A stretch of 64,000 bases of DNA, taken from Bifidobacterium catenulatum PV20-2. Its GTDB lineage: Bacteria; Actinomycetota; Actinomycetes; Actinomycetales; Bifidobacteriaceae. The DNA is taken from NCBI RefSeq assembly GCF_000800455.1, contig NZ_CP007456.1, positions 124,001 through 188,000 on the forward strand, written 5' to 3'. Below are positions 18,894-26,954 of this stretch, piece by piece. Made by a program: the position numbers and the translations under genes. The notes under the pieces are model-generated. The model did not search any database. It was not told where the DNA came from and saw only the letters and a list, made by a program, of their open reading frames with translations. Numbering within the stretch: position 1 is the first letter of the stretch; every line of letters starts with the position of its first letter.

Positions 18894-19082
18894 GATTTGC
18901 ATAAGATGCCCCCCATCTGGCATGCGGCAAATATGGTTTGCGCTATATGTGGCAGAGTCCTGCGGAAAAAAGAGGTTAGAGGGTGTGATTCACCCCCTCT
19001 AACTACCTTGCATTCAAGATGATCTGCCACATATAGTGAAAATTAGTTTTGGAAAAGATGCGAATCTGCCACATATAAGGCA
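18894..19082. repeat. Composite inverted-repeat element, copy A
   Basis: The left side has a degenerate unit at 18894 and a good unit TTGCGCTATATGTGGCAG at 18938-18955. A central hairpin pairs GTTAGAGGGTG (18975-18985) with 18991-19003. The right side has two inverted units, CTGCCACATATAG at 19024 and CTGCCACATATAAGGCA at 19066-19082, spaced exactly 42 bp. Copy B at 31573 has the same architecture. This element fills most of the gap before the permease. Confidence 0.8.
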
Positions 19083-19150
19083 TATGGGTGTGTTTCGCGG
19101 TGCGAACAATGGCGGAGATTGTGCGGCTCCCGCGGTAGGGTGTGAACATT

Positions 19151-20689
19151 ATGACTTTTGGGAATACGAAAACCGAAAAAACCGGTACAAGCACGTCCGA
19201 CGCGACGGAAACCGCGCACATCAAATCCGTCGAAAGCCTCGACCAAAGCAATGAAATGGAGCGAGGCCTGAAAAACCGCCACGTCCAGTTCATCGCCATC
19301 GGTGGCACCATCGGCACCGGCCTGTTCCTAGGCTCCGGCAAGTCGATTGCACTGACCGGCCCGAGCATCATTTTCGTGTACATCGGCGTCGGCCTGATCA
19401 TGTTCCTGCTGATGCGTGCCATCGGCGAAATGATGTACAGCGACCCCAGCCAGCACACGTTCATCAACTTCATCACGCGCTATCTCGGCCGCGGGTGGGG
19501 CAAGTTCGCCGGCTGGACGTATTGGATCGTGCTCATTCTGACCGGTATGACCGAAATCACCGCCGTAAGCACATATTTCGTAACGTTCTTCGGCACGTTC
19601 GGCATAGATCTGAACTCGTGGAAGTGGCTGATCGAACTGTGCTTCCTCGTAGCGCTCACTGGTATCAATCTGATTGCGGTGAAAGTGTTCGGCGAGGCGG
19701 AATTCTGGTTCTCCATGATCAAGATCACGCTGATCGTCGGCCTGATCGTCACCGCCATCGTGATGCTAGTCATCGGCTTCAGCTACCCCGCCACGCACAT
19801 CGAAGGCGTGGACGGCACGGTGTCGGGCGCCACGGTGAGCCTCACGAACATCACCGACGGCTTTCAGCTCGCGCCGAACGGTTGGATGAACTTCTTCATG
19901 AGCTTCCAAATGGTGTTCTTCGCCTACCAGCTCATTGAATTCGTGGGTGTCACGGTGTCGGAAACGCAGAATCCGCGCGAGGTGCTGCCGAAGGCCGTGA
20001 ACGAGCTGATCATGCGTATTCTGATCTTCTACGTGGGCGCACTGATCGCGATCATGGCTATTGTGCCCTGGCGCAATTTCCACGAGAATTCCGACGGCTC
20101 GTTCGGTTCGCCGTTCATCATGGTGTTCAAATATGCGGGTCTTGATTGGGCCGCCGCACTGGTGTTCTTCGTGGTGATTACGGCTGCTGCGTCGGCGTTG
20201 AATTCGCTGATTTATTCGGCCGGACGCCACTTGTATCAGCTCGCTTCGGATTCCGAGTCGCCTGCGATGGCTCGTTTGGCTGAAGTTTCCGACCACAAGG
20301 TGCCTGCGAAGGCGATTGTCGCTTCGGGTTGCATGATTCTGTTCTCCCCGATCATCAACGCGATTCCGGGTATTTCCGGCGCGTTCGTGCTGTTCGCTTC
20401 GGCCGCCAGCGCCGTGGTGATTTTCATTTACGTGCTGACGATGCTCGCCCACCACAGGTATCGTCAGAGCAGCGATTTTCTGCCGGACGGTTTCGTCATG
20501 CCCGCTTGGCAGGTGCTTGATTGGATTGCGATCGCGTTCTTTGTGCTCGTGTATGTTACGTTGTTCCTGTCGACGGACACGATTGGTTCTGCGATCGCCG
20601 GTCTGATTTGGCTGGTTGCGTTCGGCGGATATTGCCTGCTGCACGAACGATTCCAGAATCGCGATCTTAAGGAAGCCTTGCAGCGGTAG
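19151..20689 (+). CDS. APC-superfamily amino acid permease, CycA-like
   Basis: The protein (512 residues from the ATG at 19151) has about 12 membrane segments and the AAT signature MERGLKNRHVQFIAIGGTIG. Its overall pattern is close to D-alanine/D-serine/glycine permeases (CycA). It would import small neutral or D-amino acids by proton symport. A GTG nine bases upstream is an alternative start, but the GTAGGG ribosome site fits the ATG better. It ends in a strong bidirectional terminator shared with thiG. It shares family but not close identity with the permease at 4168. Confidence 0.85.
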   Translation: MTFGNTKTEKTGTSTSDATETAHIKSVESLDQSNEMERGLKNRHVQFIAIGGTIGTGLFLGSGKSIALTGPSIIFVYIGVGLIMFLLMRAIGEMMYSDPSQHTFINFITRYLGRGWGKFAGWTYWIVLILTGMTEITAVSTYFVTFFGTFGIDLNSWKWLIELCFLVALTGINLIAVKVFGEAEFWFSMIKITLIVGLIVTAIVMLVIGFSYPATHIEGVDGTVSGATVSLTNITDGFQLAPNGWMNFFMSFQMVFFAYQLIEFVGVTVSETQNPREVLPKAVNELIMRILIFYVGALIAIMAIVPWRNFHENSDGSFGSPFIMVFKYAGLDWAAALVFFVVITAAASALNSLIYSAGRHLYQLASDSESPAMARLAEVSDHKVPAKAIVASGCMILFSPIINAIPGISGAFVLFASAASAVVIFIYVLTMLAHHRYRQSSDFLPDGFVMPAWQVLDWIAIAFFVLVYVTLFLSTDTIGSAIAGLIWLVAFGGYCLLHERFQNRDLKEALQR

Positions 20690-20718
20690 CGTTTGCGGGT
20701 AACGCAGGATACAAGTAA

Positions 20719-20771
20719 GGGGCGTTTGTCGAACGTGAGTGCATCACGTACGTTCGGCAAACGCCCCTTTT
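20719..20771. terminator. Bidirectional terminator between permease and thiG
   Basis: A long stem (GGGGCGTTTG from 20719 with CAAACGCCCC ending 20767) continues inwards with GTACGTTCG/CGAACGT-type pairing. TTTT follows on the plus strand. It separates convergent genes. Confidence 0.85.
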
Positions 20772-20816
20772 CAGTATGGTCTTTGCGCGAATCCCCATTA
20801 TGGGATTCAGTGCAAA

Positions 20817-21731
20817 TCAGCCTATGTAGTCGGCCTCATTCGTCGGACTGGACGGCACGGCATGATCTTCCGTAACTTTGCCCAAGCCAGACAAATACGC
20901 TTCACGACCCGCTTCGATCGCCTTCTTGAAAGCGCGTGCCATCAGCGGAATATTGCCGGCGGAAGCAATGGCCGTGTATGCCATCACCGCGTCCGCGCCC
21001 ATTTCCATGGCTTCCGCAGCCTGGCTCGGACGGCCAATACCAGCGTCGATAATCACCGGAACATTGGAGTTCTTGATAGTCACTTCAATGAAATCGCGTG
21101 CACGCAGGCCCTTATTCGAGCCGATCATCGCGCCCAGCGGCATTACGCAAGCCGCACCCGCGTCTTCAAGACGCTTCGCCGCAATCGGATCGGGGAACAT
21201 GTACGGCATGACCACGAAGCCTTCTTTTGCCAGCTGTTTCGTGGCTTTGATGGTTTCCTCATTGTCGGGCAGCAGATACTTCGCCTCATGTTCGATTTCC
21301 ACCTTCACGAAATCCGTCTGGCACACTTCGCGGGCGAGACGTGCAATACGCACCGCTTCCTCGGCATTGCGTGCGCCGGATGTGTTCGGCAGCATGGTGA
21401 TGCCCTTCGGAATGTAATCGAGCAGATTGTTTTCGGTGGTACGGCAGCGACGCAACGCCATGGTGACGATCTGCGTGCCCGCGTTCTCAATGGTCGCCTT
21501 GATGAGGTTCAAATCGTAGCGGCCAGAACCGAGGATGAAGCGGCTCGTGAACTTATGTCCGCCGAGGATCAACGGATCGGCGTCACCGGTGGCGATTTCG
21601 TCATACGCGTGCGCATCCGGTTCCGGCAGCAGTGCGGTGTTCGTGGTGGTGCCGACCAGCTCGTCGAGCGTGGCGTTCGGTGCCGCCGCGAAGTCTTTTT
21701 CCGCGGTGGTGATCGTGTTTTCGGTGCTCAT
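20817..21731 (-). CDS. thiG: Thiazole synthase ThiG
   Basis: ThiG condenses 1-deoxyxylulose 5-phosphate, a glycine-derived imine and sulfur from ThiS thiocarboxylate into the thiazole phosphate of thiamine. The 304-residue protein shows [12 protein letters not shown], the MALRR block, [16 protein letters not shown] with the imine-forming Lys, and [17 protein letters not shown] near the phosphate-binding end. It has an unusually long N-terminal extension (about 50 residues, Ala/Thr/Asp-rich) before the TIM barrel. It is the last gene of the thiS-thiF-thiG operon under the TPP riboswitch at 23105. No thiH or thiO gene lies in the cluster, so the imine source is elsewhere. Confidence 0.95.
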   Translation of the reverse strand: MSTENTITTAEKDFAAAPNATLDELVGTTTNTALLPEPDAHAYDEIATGDADPLILGGHKFTSRFILGSGRYDLNLIKATIENAGTQIVTMALRRCRTTENNLLDYIPKGITMLPNTSGARNAEEAVRIARLAREVCQTDFVKVEIEHEAKYLLPDNEETIKATKQLAKEGFVVMPYMFPDPIAAKRLEDAGAACVMPLGAMIGSNKGLRARDFIEVTIKNSNVPVIIDAGIGRPSQAAEAMEMGADAVMAYTAIASAGNIPLMARAFKKAIEAGREAYLSGLGKVTEDHAVPSSPTNEADYIG

Positions 21732-21814
21732 GGTTAATCCTTACTATGCGATCAGTATCGTGTCATTCGTTGTGATTTGCGATTGTGATTTGCGTTTGTG
21801 GTTGCGTTTCGCTG

Positions 21815-22528
21815 TCAGGCGTCTTCTTCGCCGAGAATCAAGCGAGTGATCATATTGGCTTCATGGCAGGCGACCACACCCACGCGCGGTGCCATCAGAC
21901 CAGCGCCCGGCACCGGAGCGGTTTCGCCGTCGCCGCAGAAGTAGAAATTCTTCGAAACGCGACGAGTATTCACCAAATTGGAACTGCGGAATCCCGCCAT
22001 TCCAGAAGCGCTCACCAGCTTCTTATTCGGCAGATTCTCAAGCACGGCATTCACCAGCATCGTCTTGTTTTCCGGCACGTCGAACGCTTCGCAAATAATA
22101 TCCTCATTGTCGAATAGCGCCGGCACGTTCTCGTCGGTCACTTTCACGGTATCAATGGTGATATCGATAAAAGGATTGATCTGACGCAAGTTACTGCGTA
22201 ATGCTTCCGTCTTGTACTGCCCAAGATCCTTCAAAAAATACTGCTGACGATTCAGATTCGTCATATCCACGCGATCAAAATCAATCAAATGCAGGTGACC
22301 GACGCCAATGCGGGTCAACGCCACTGCAATCGTCGATCCGAGGCCGCCGCAGCCGCAAATGGCCACGTGCGCCGCGTCGAGCTTGTCTTGCGTGGCTGCG
22401 GTATGGCGGTCGAGTAGGGCCGCACGGATTTCTTCGCGGCTGACGAGCGTGGTCGGGTCGGGCTGGTTGTCGAAAGCGTGCTGGCGGGCGTCGATCTGTG
22501 CCTGCGATGCGGATGGTTCAAAAGTCAT
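21815..22528 (-). CDS. thiF: ThiS adenylyltransferase ThiF
   Basis: ThiF activates the C-terminal Gly-Gly of ThiS as acyl adenylate before sulfur loading. The 237-residue protein has the E1-like nucleotide loop CGCGGLGST, the LIDFDRVDMTNLNRQ block, and a final CGDG...GLMAPRVGVVACHEAN stretch. This is the pattern of the shorter ThiF subfamily found in Firmicutes. The classic pair of CxxC zinc motifs is not complete. It lies between thiS and thiG on the same strand. The 83-base gap to thiG and the 127-base gap to thiS are low-complexity GCGATTG/TTGCG sequence. Confidence 0.9.
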   Translation of the reverse strand: MTFEPSASQAQIDARQHAFDNQPDPTTLVSREEIRAALLDRHTAATQDKLDAAHVAICGCGGLGSTIAVALTRIGVGHLHLIDFDRVDMTNLNRQQYFLKDLGQYKTEALRSNLRQINPFIDITIDTVKVTDENVPALFDNEDIICEAFDVPENKTMLVNAVLENLPNKKLVSASGMAGFRSSNLVNTRRVSKNFYFCGDGETAPVPGAGLMAPRVGVVACHEANMITRLILGEEDA

Positions 22529-22655
22529 GGTTGTTCTCGTATTCTCGTTTTCCGTTCGTGCGTTGTTTTTGCCGGGTTGGTTGTGTTTTGTATGTTCTTG
22601 CGATTGTTACGCGTGTATTGTGCCGGTCGTAATCGCAAGAAACTTTGAAAGTGGT

Positions 22656-22850
22656 TCAGCCGCCCTGCACGAACGTGACGATTTCCAGCGTATCGGTGCC
22701 CTTGAGCTGCGTCTGCGCGCGCTGGGTGCGAGGCACGATCTCACCGTTGAGCTCCACAGCCACACGGTCGGTGCGCAGGCCCTTGCTTTCGATGAGTTCG
22801 GCCACGGTGACCGGCGTGGCGATGTTCTCTTCCTTACCGTTGATGATCAT
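22656..22850 (-). CDS. thiS: Sulfur carrier protein ThiS
   Basis: The 64-residue ubiquitin-like protein begins MIINGKEE and ends VTFVQGG; the terminal Gly-Gly is the site of adenylation and thiocarboxylation. I chose the ATG at 22850 because a strong AAGGGAAC ribosome site precedes it and the fold starts there. The frame is open further upstream only because the interspersed palindromes happen to be open. It is the first gene of the thi operon. Confidence 0.92.
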   Translation of the reverse strand: MIINGKEENIATPVTVAELIESKGLRTDRVAVELNGEIVPRTQRAQTQLKGTDTLEIVTFVQGG

Positions 22851-22898
22851 TGCGGTTCCCTTCTGTGTCTGTCGTGACACATGCTTTCCTGCACTCCA

Positions 22899-22979
22899 AA
22901 TGTCCGTTTCTGGTGAATCGGATATCCGGAGGTTCATTTTTGGTCTCTAAATGTCCGTTTCTGCAGAGTCGGACACTCA
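22899..22979. repeat. Two interspersed palindromes in the thiS leader
   Basis: Copy 1 (22899-22926, GTCCGTTTC-TGGT-GAATCGGAT) and copy 2 (22949-22979, GTCCGTTTC-TGCA-GAGTCGGAC) lie about 50 bp apart, between the riboswitch terminator and the thiS ribosome site. They would fold in the untranslated leader. Confidence 0.75.
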
Positions 22980-22990
22980 GTGCTGGTACG

Positions 22991-23020
22991 AAAAAAGGGT
23001 CGCCGAAGGAACCGTACCCT
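22991..23020 (-). terminator. Riboswitch expression-platform terminator
   Basis: On the minus strand AGGGT (23016-23020) pairs with ACCCT, followed by TTTTTT at 22991-22996. It lies between the TPP aptamer and thiS, as expected for transcription attenuation. Confidence 0.6.
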
Positions 23021-23104
23021 ATGAGGTGGTGCGCCCCTCCGTGACCCTAATCACGCGATATTCGGTTATCGCGAACGGAAGATGAGATACGCTTTGCGGC
23101 GTGA

Positions 23105-23198
23105 ACAACCCGTCTCCTTACGGCGGCATTACCCGCATCAAGTCCTCGGTCGAAGCTCTATGAGCTCCCTCTCAGCCTTTCGGCTCCCGTTCGGTTGT
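23105..23198 (-). ncRNA. TPP (THI-box) riboswitch
   Basis: On the minus strand the aptamer contains AGGCTGAGAGG, then CTTGATGCGGGTAATGCC and GCCGTAAGGAG, the conserved TPP-binding core. Helix P1 closes with ACAACC (23193-23198) and GGTTGT (23105-23110). It should repress thiS-thiF-thiG when thiamine pyrophosphate is abundant. Confidence 0.95.
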
Positions 23199-23304
23199 GT
23201 TTTTATCTTCGCGCACGCGCCCGACAAGCTTGCGCCGGTTCACGTTGGGTTAGTCTTGATGTGAACATGTGTGAATTGACAGCGTGCTTGCAAGGAAGGG
23301 GAAG

Positions 23305-24270
23305 ATGATGATGAACAGCGAATTGGCAGGATTTACGATTCCTCGGCTTGGCATGGGAACAATGGCTTTGGCGATTGAGGGGCGCCCGGATCGTGATACT
23401 GCGATTCGTACGATTCATGCCGGTTTGGACGCGGGTGTTCGCTATTTGGACACGGCTTGGTCATATTATCTGCCGAGCGAGCCTGGCACCGGCACTGCGG
23501 AAGATTTGGGGTACGGCGAAAAGTTGGTGCGTGATGCGCTCGCTTCGTGGAATGGCTCCAGAGATGAAGTGCTCGTCGCCACCAAAACCGGCTATCGCCG
23601 TACTTGCGAGGCCATCGCGGCCACTGATGGCACGCATGCGGTGGGTGCTGATGAGAGTCGCCCGCAAAGTCAGCGTTTGCAGGCCGAAGGCAGCCGTTAC
23701 GGTTGGATTGCCGACTCCCGCCCCGAAACCATGATTCGTGACGCCAAGGAATCCGCACTGCACTTGGGCGTCGATACGCTCGACCTGTTGTATTCGCATG
23801 GCCCCGACCCCGCGGTGCCTTACGAAGACCAATGCGGCGCGTTGAAACAGCTGCTCGACGAAGGCGTGATCAAATATGCGGGCATTTCCCGTGTGAATAA
23901 CGAGCAGATCGACCTTGCGCGCAGCATTATCGGCAGCGGATTGGTCGCCGTGCAAAACCAGTTCTCGCCGTCGCATCCCGATCCGGAACATACGATGGAG
24001 CATTGCGCCGAATTGGGACTCGCGTTCGTCTGCTGGTCGCCGCTCGGTGGATTTCTCGATACGTTCGATCAGAGCGCGTACGATCCGTTCCGCACGGTTG
24101 CCGCGCAACGTGGTTGCTCCTACCAGCGTGTGGTGCTGGCGTGGGAATTGACCCGTTACGAACGTCTGTTCACCATTCCCAGCGCTCGCAATCCGCAGGA
24201 AATCAACGATTCCTTCGCTGCGACGCAACTTCAGCTCACTCAAGAAGAACTCGCGATTCTTCCTTGCTGA
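23305..24270 (+). CDS. Aldo/keto reductase
   Basis: A NADPH-dependent reductase of about 321 residues with a TIM-barrel fold. The catalytic Asp/Tyr block is YLDTAWSYYLP. Lys and His follow in VLVATKTGYR and LDLLYSHGPD. FTIPSARNPQEI is the cofactor block near the C-terminus. An insert of roughly 30 residues around ATDGTHAVGADESRPQSQR lies after the Lys. Three consecutive ATG codons follow AGGAAGGGGA; I chose the first. It is divergent from the thi riboswitch. The carbonyl substrate is unknown. Confidence 0.88.
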   Translation: MMMNSELAGFTIPRLGMGTMALAIEGRPDRDTAIRTIHAGLDAGVRYLDTAWSYYLPSEPGTGTAEDLGYGEKLVRDALASWNGSRDEVLVATKTGYRRTCEAIAATDGTHAVGADESRPQSQRLQAEGSRYGWIADSRPETMIRDAKESALHLGVDTLDLLYSHGPDPAVPYEDQCGALKQLLDEGVIKYAGISRVNNEQIDLARSIIGSGLVAVQNQFSPSHPDPEHTMEHCAELGLAFVCWSPLGGFLDTFDQSAYDPFRTVAAQRGCSYQRVVLAWELTRYERLFTIPSARNPQEINDSFAATQLQLTQEELAILPC

Positions 24271-24388
24271 TTCTCGTTTCCTTTTTGCGCGTTTTCCTGT
24301 ACTTGCATGTTGCGATCGAAAAAAATGTTTACAGTAAAAGATATTATCGAGATATCACTGATGGGCATCGAATAAGGCGAGGTGAAGC

Positions 24389-24883
24389 GTGGGCTTCGAG
24401 CAGGAGTCGTTTGACAAGCTGATGAAGGCGGTCCGGGGCAAGAAGTCTCAGATGCGGCAGGCGATATCGCGTGATTCCAAGGGCGAGCCATTCATTATTC
24501 GTGAGCTTGAGTTTAAAGGCGCGCAAACGCCGTCGCAATTGGCATCTGCGTTGAAGGTCACGTCGGGCAGGATCTCCACACTATTGTCTGCGTTGGAAAA
24601 GAAGGGCTTGGTGGAGCGAGAGGTCGATCCCAACGACCGCCGAATCGTGCATGTGAATCTCACCGAGCAGGGGCGGGCGAAGGCCAAGCAGCAGCGCGAG
24701 GATATGCGCGACGCCGTCTGCTGGGTCTTTTCGCAGATGGGGGAGCGTCGCACGCGCGAATTCGTGGATCTTACCGAGGAATTTGCCACATACGTGACCA
24801 TCTGCATCCCCGGACAGCCTCGCCCCACCGCCGAAGAAGTAAAGCAAGCCTTCGCAAAAGCCGAATCTGAAGATCCTGCGTAG
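24389..24883 (+). CDS. MarR-family transcriptional regulator
   Basis: The 164-residue protein has a winged helix (residues 40-105), with LKVTSGRISTLLSALEKKGLVERE and the DPNDRRIVHVNLTEQG wing typical of MarR. The GTG start follows AAGGCGAGG. It lies 305 bases upstream of an ABC exporter pair, the standard arrangement of a drug-responsive MarR repressor and its target. Its own promoter contains TTACAGTA (24329-24336), an octamer also present in the dyad ahead of the exporter (25033-25072), so both may be its operators. Confidence 0.88.
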   Translation: MGFEQESFDKLMKAVRGKKSQMRQAISRDSKGEPFIIRELEFKGAQTPSQLASALKVTSGRISTLLSALEKKGLVEREVDPNDRRIVHVNLTEQGRAKAKQQREDMRDAVCWVFSQMGERRTREFVDLTEEFATYVTICIPGQPRPTAEEVKQAFAKAESEDPA

Positions 24884-24904
24884 GGACTGCCCACCTCGTA
24901 AGCG

Positions 24905-24985
24905 TGCGCCTGACATGTGCCGTTCGCGACTGTAAGCTTGGCCAAACGGCCTTGAGTGTGTCGCGAACGGCACATGTCAGGCGCA
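24905..24985. repeat. Long hairpin with conserved loop, copy A
   Basis: A perfect 26-bp inverted repeat (24905-24930 with 24960-24985) flanks a 29-base loop. The loop holds a small GGCC-AAAC-GGCC hairpin and ends CCTTGAGTGT. A second hairpin at 34720 has an unrelated stem but the same loop in the opposite orientation. There is no U-run. Confidence 0.8.
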
Positions 24986-25032
24986 TACGACCGAACCAAG
25001 AATCGCTCTCAGGTAACACACAGGAATATGAG

Positions 25033-25072
25033 ATTGTCTTACACTATAAGTAATTAAATACTGTAAGACAAT
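25033..25072. promoter_or_regulatory. Dyad operator ahead of the ABC exporter
   Basis: ATTGTCTTACA (25033-25043) and TGTAAGACAAT (25062-25072) form an 11-bp perfect inverted repeat around an AT-rich spacer holding TATAAGTAAT. It overlaps the likely promoter and is the best candidate for MarR binding. Confidence 0.65.
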
Positions 25073-25188
25073 TCAATAGGACCATATGTAAGTCATCAAT
25101 CGCAAGTAACCCAACCAATCCACCAATTCAATCATCTTCATCAATCAAGCAAACTTCAAACAGCGCAACACAAGAGAAGGAACCAAGC

Positions 25189-26940
25189 ATGCTTCGCATT
25201 GTGCGATACCTCTCCAAAGCGGAGATAGTCCAGATGCTCATTGCACTGGTCAGCATCGTCGGTCAGATCTGGTTCGATCTGACGCTACCGGATTACATGG
25301 CCGACATCACGCAGCTCGTGGAAACGCCGGGCAGTGAAATGAGTGATATCTGGATAGCGGGCGGCAAAATGCTGCTCGTCTCGCTCGGATCGGTGGCGTG
25401 CGCGGTCGTCACCGGCTTCATCGCCGCGCGCGTCGGCGCGTCATTCAGCCAACGTCTGCGCTCGCTCGAATTCAAGAAGGTGGAAAGCTTCGGACCGGCG
25501 GAAATGAACCGTTTCTCCACCGCATCGCTCATCACCCGCTCCACGAACGACATCACGCAGATCCAGATGTTCGTGACCATGGGGCTGATGATGCTGATCA
25601 AAGCGCCGATCATGGCCGTGTGGGCCGTGTGCAAAATCGCGAACAAAGGCCTTGAATGGACGTTCGCCACTGGCATCGCAGTAGCCGTGCTGCTGGCGGT
25701 GATCAGCGTGATCATGAGCTTTGTCATGCCGAAGTTCAAGGCCATGCAGCGCCTGACCGACAATATCAACCTCGTGGCGCGCGAGAACCTCACTGGCCTG
25801 CGCGTGGTGCGCGCATACAACGCCGAGGAGTACCAGGAAGACAAGTTCACCGAGGCCAACAAGGAACTTACCGAGACCCAGCTGTTCGCCAACCGCTCCA
25901 TGGCCATCATGATGCCGTTGATGAACACCGTCATGAACGGTCTGATGCTGGCCGTCTACTGGATCGGCGCCTACCTCATCGACGCCGCCGAAGCGCTCGA
26001 CAAGCTCACCACCTTCTCCAACATGGTGGTGTTCTCCAGCTACTCCATCCAGGTGATCATGAGCTTCCTGCTGCTGAGCATGGTGTTCGTGCTCTGGCCG
26101 CGCGCCGACGTGTCCGCGCAGCGCGTGCTCGAAGTCATCGACACCGATCCGATGGTCGCCGACGGTGTGAAGACCGCCGGCAAGCCTGGCGTGGAAGGCG
26201 AAATCGAATTCCGCAACGTGAGCTTCGCCTACCCCGATTCTCGTCAAGCAATGTTGGAAGGCGTCAATTTCACAGCCAAGAAGGGCGAAACGGTCGCGTT
26301 CATCGGCTCCACAGGCTCCGGAAAATCATCTCTCATCAACCTCGTGCCGCGCTTCTACGATGCCACGCAAGGCGAGGTTCTCGTCGACGGCGTTAACGTG
26401 CGCGACTACACGCTCAAGGCGTTGCGTGACAAGATCGGCTATGTGCCGCAGCAGTCGTTCCTGTTCAAGGGCACGATTGCCAGCAATGTCGCGTACGGAG
26501 ATACGGAACGCAACGATGCCGACGTGAAGACGGCATGTGAAGTCGCACAGGCCACGGAATTCATCGACAAGAAAGACAAGAAATACGATTCCGGCATTGC
26601 GCAAGGTGGCTCCAACGTGTCGGGCGGGCAGAAACAGCGCCTGTCGATCGCACGTGCCGTTTACCGTCATCCGGAAATCCTGATTTTCGACGACTCCTTC
26701 TCCGCGCTTGATTTCAAGACCGATCGCGCCGTACGCGACGCGCTCGAACGGGAAGCGAAGGATTCCACGAAACTCATCGTCGCGCAGCGCATCGGCACCA
26801 TTATGAACGCCGACCGCATCATCGTGCTCGACGACGGCAAAGTCGTTGGCCAAGGTACGCACCACGAACTGCTCGACAACTGCGAAGTGTACCGGCAGAT
26901 CGCCGAGTCGCAGTTGAGCGAAGACGAGTTGAATCGCTGA
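25189..26940 (+). CDS. ABC exporter half-transporter A (degenerate catalytic site)
   Basis: The 583-residue protein has six membrane segments (residues 15-310) and an ATPase domain with Walker A GSTGSGKSS (Gly373-Lys379), signature VSGGQKQRL and Walker B LIFDDS. The position of the catalytic glutamate is Asp502. In heterodimeric exporters such as TM287/288 and LmrCD one subunit commonly carries this change, so this is the non-canonical half. It pairs with the product of the next gene, 14 bases downstream, to export drugs or lipids. The start lies ten bases after AGAGAAGGAACC. Confidence 0.92.
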   Translation: MLRIVRYLSKAEIVQMLIALVSIVGQIWFDLTLPDYMADITQLVETPGSEMSDIWIAGGKMLLVSLGSVACAVVTGFIAARVGASFSQRLRSLEFKKVESFGPAEMNRFSTASLITRSTNDITQIQMFVTMGLMMLIKAPIMAVWAVCKIANKGLEWTFATGIAVAVLLAVISVIMSFVMPKFKAMQRLTDNINLVARENLTGLRVVRAYNAEEYQEDKFTEANKELTETQLFANRSMAIMMPLMNTVMNGLMLAVYWIGAYLIDAAEALDKLTTFSNMVVFSSYSIQVIMSFLLLSMVFVLWPRADVSAQRVLEVIDTDPMVADGVKTAGKPGVEGEIEFRNVSFAYPDSRQAMLEGVNFTAKKGETVAFIGSTGSGKSSLINLVPRFYDATQGEVLVDGVNVRDYTLKALRDKIGYVPQQSFLFKGTIASNVAYGDTERNDADVKTACEVAQATEFIDKKDKKYDSGIAQGGSNVSGGQKQRLSIARAVYRHPEILIFDDSFSALDFKTDRAVRDALEREAKDSTKLIVAQRIGTIMNADRIIVLDDGKVVGQGTHHELLDNCEVYRQIAESQLSEDELNR

Positions 26941-26954
26941 AGGGGAGGACCAAC

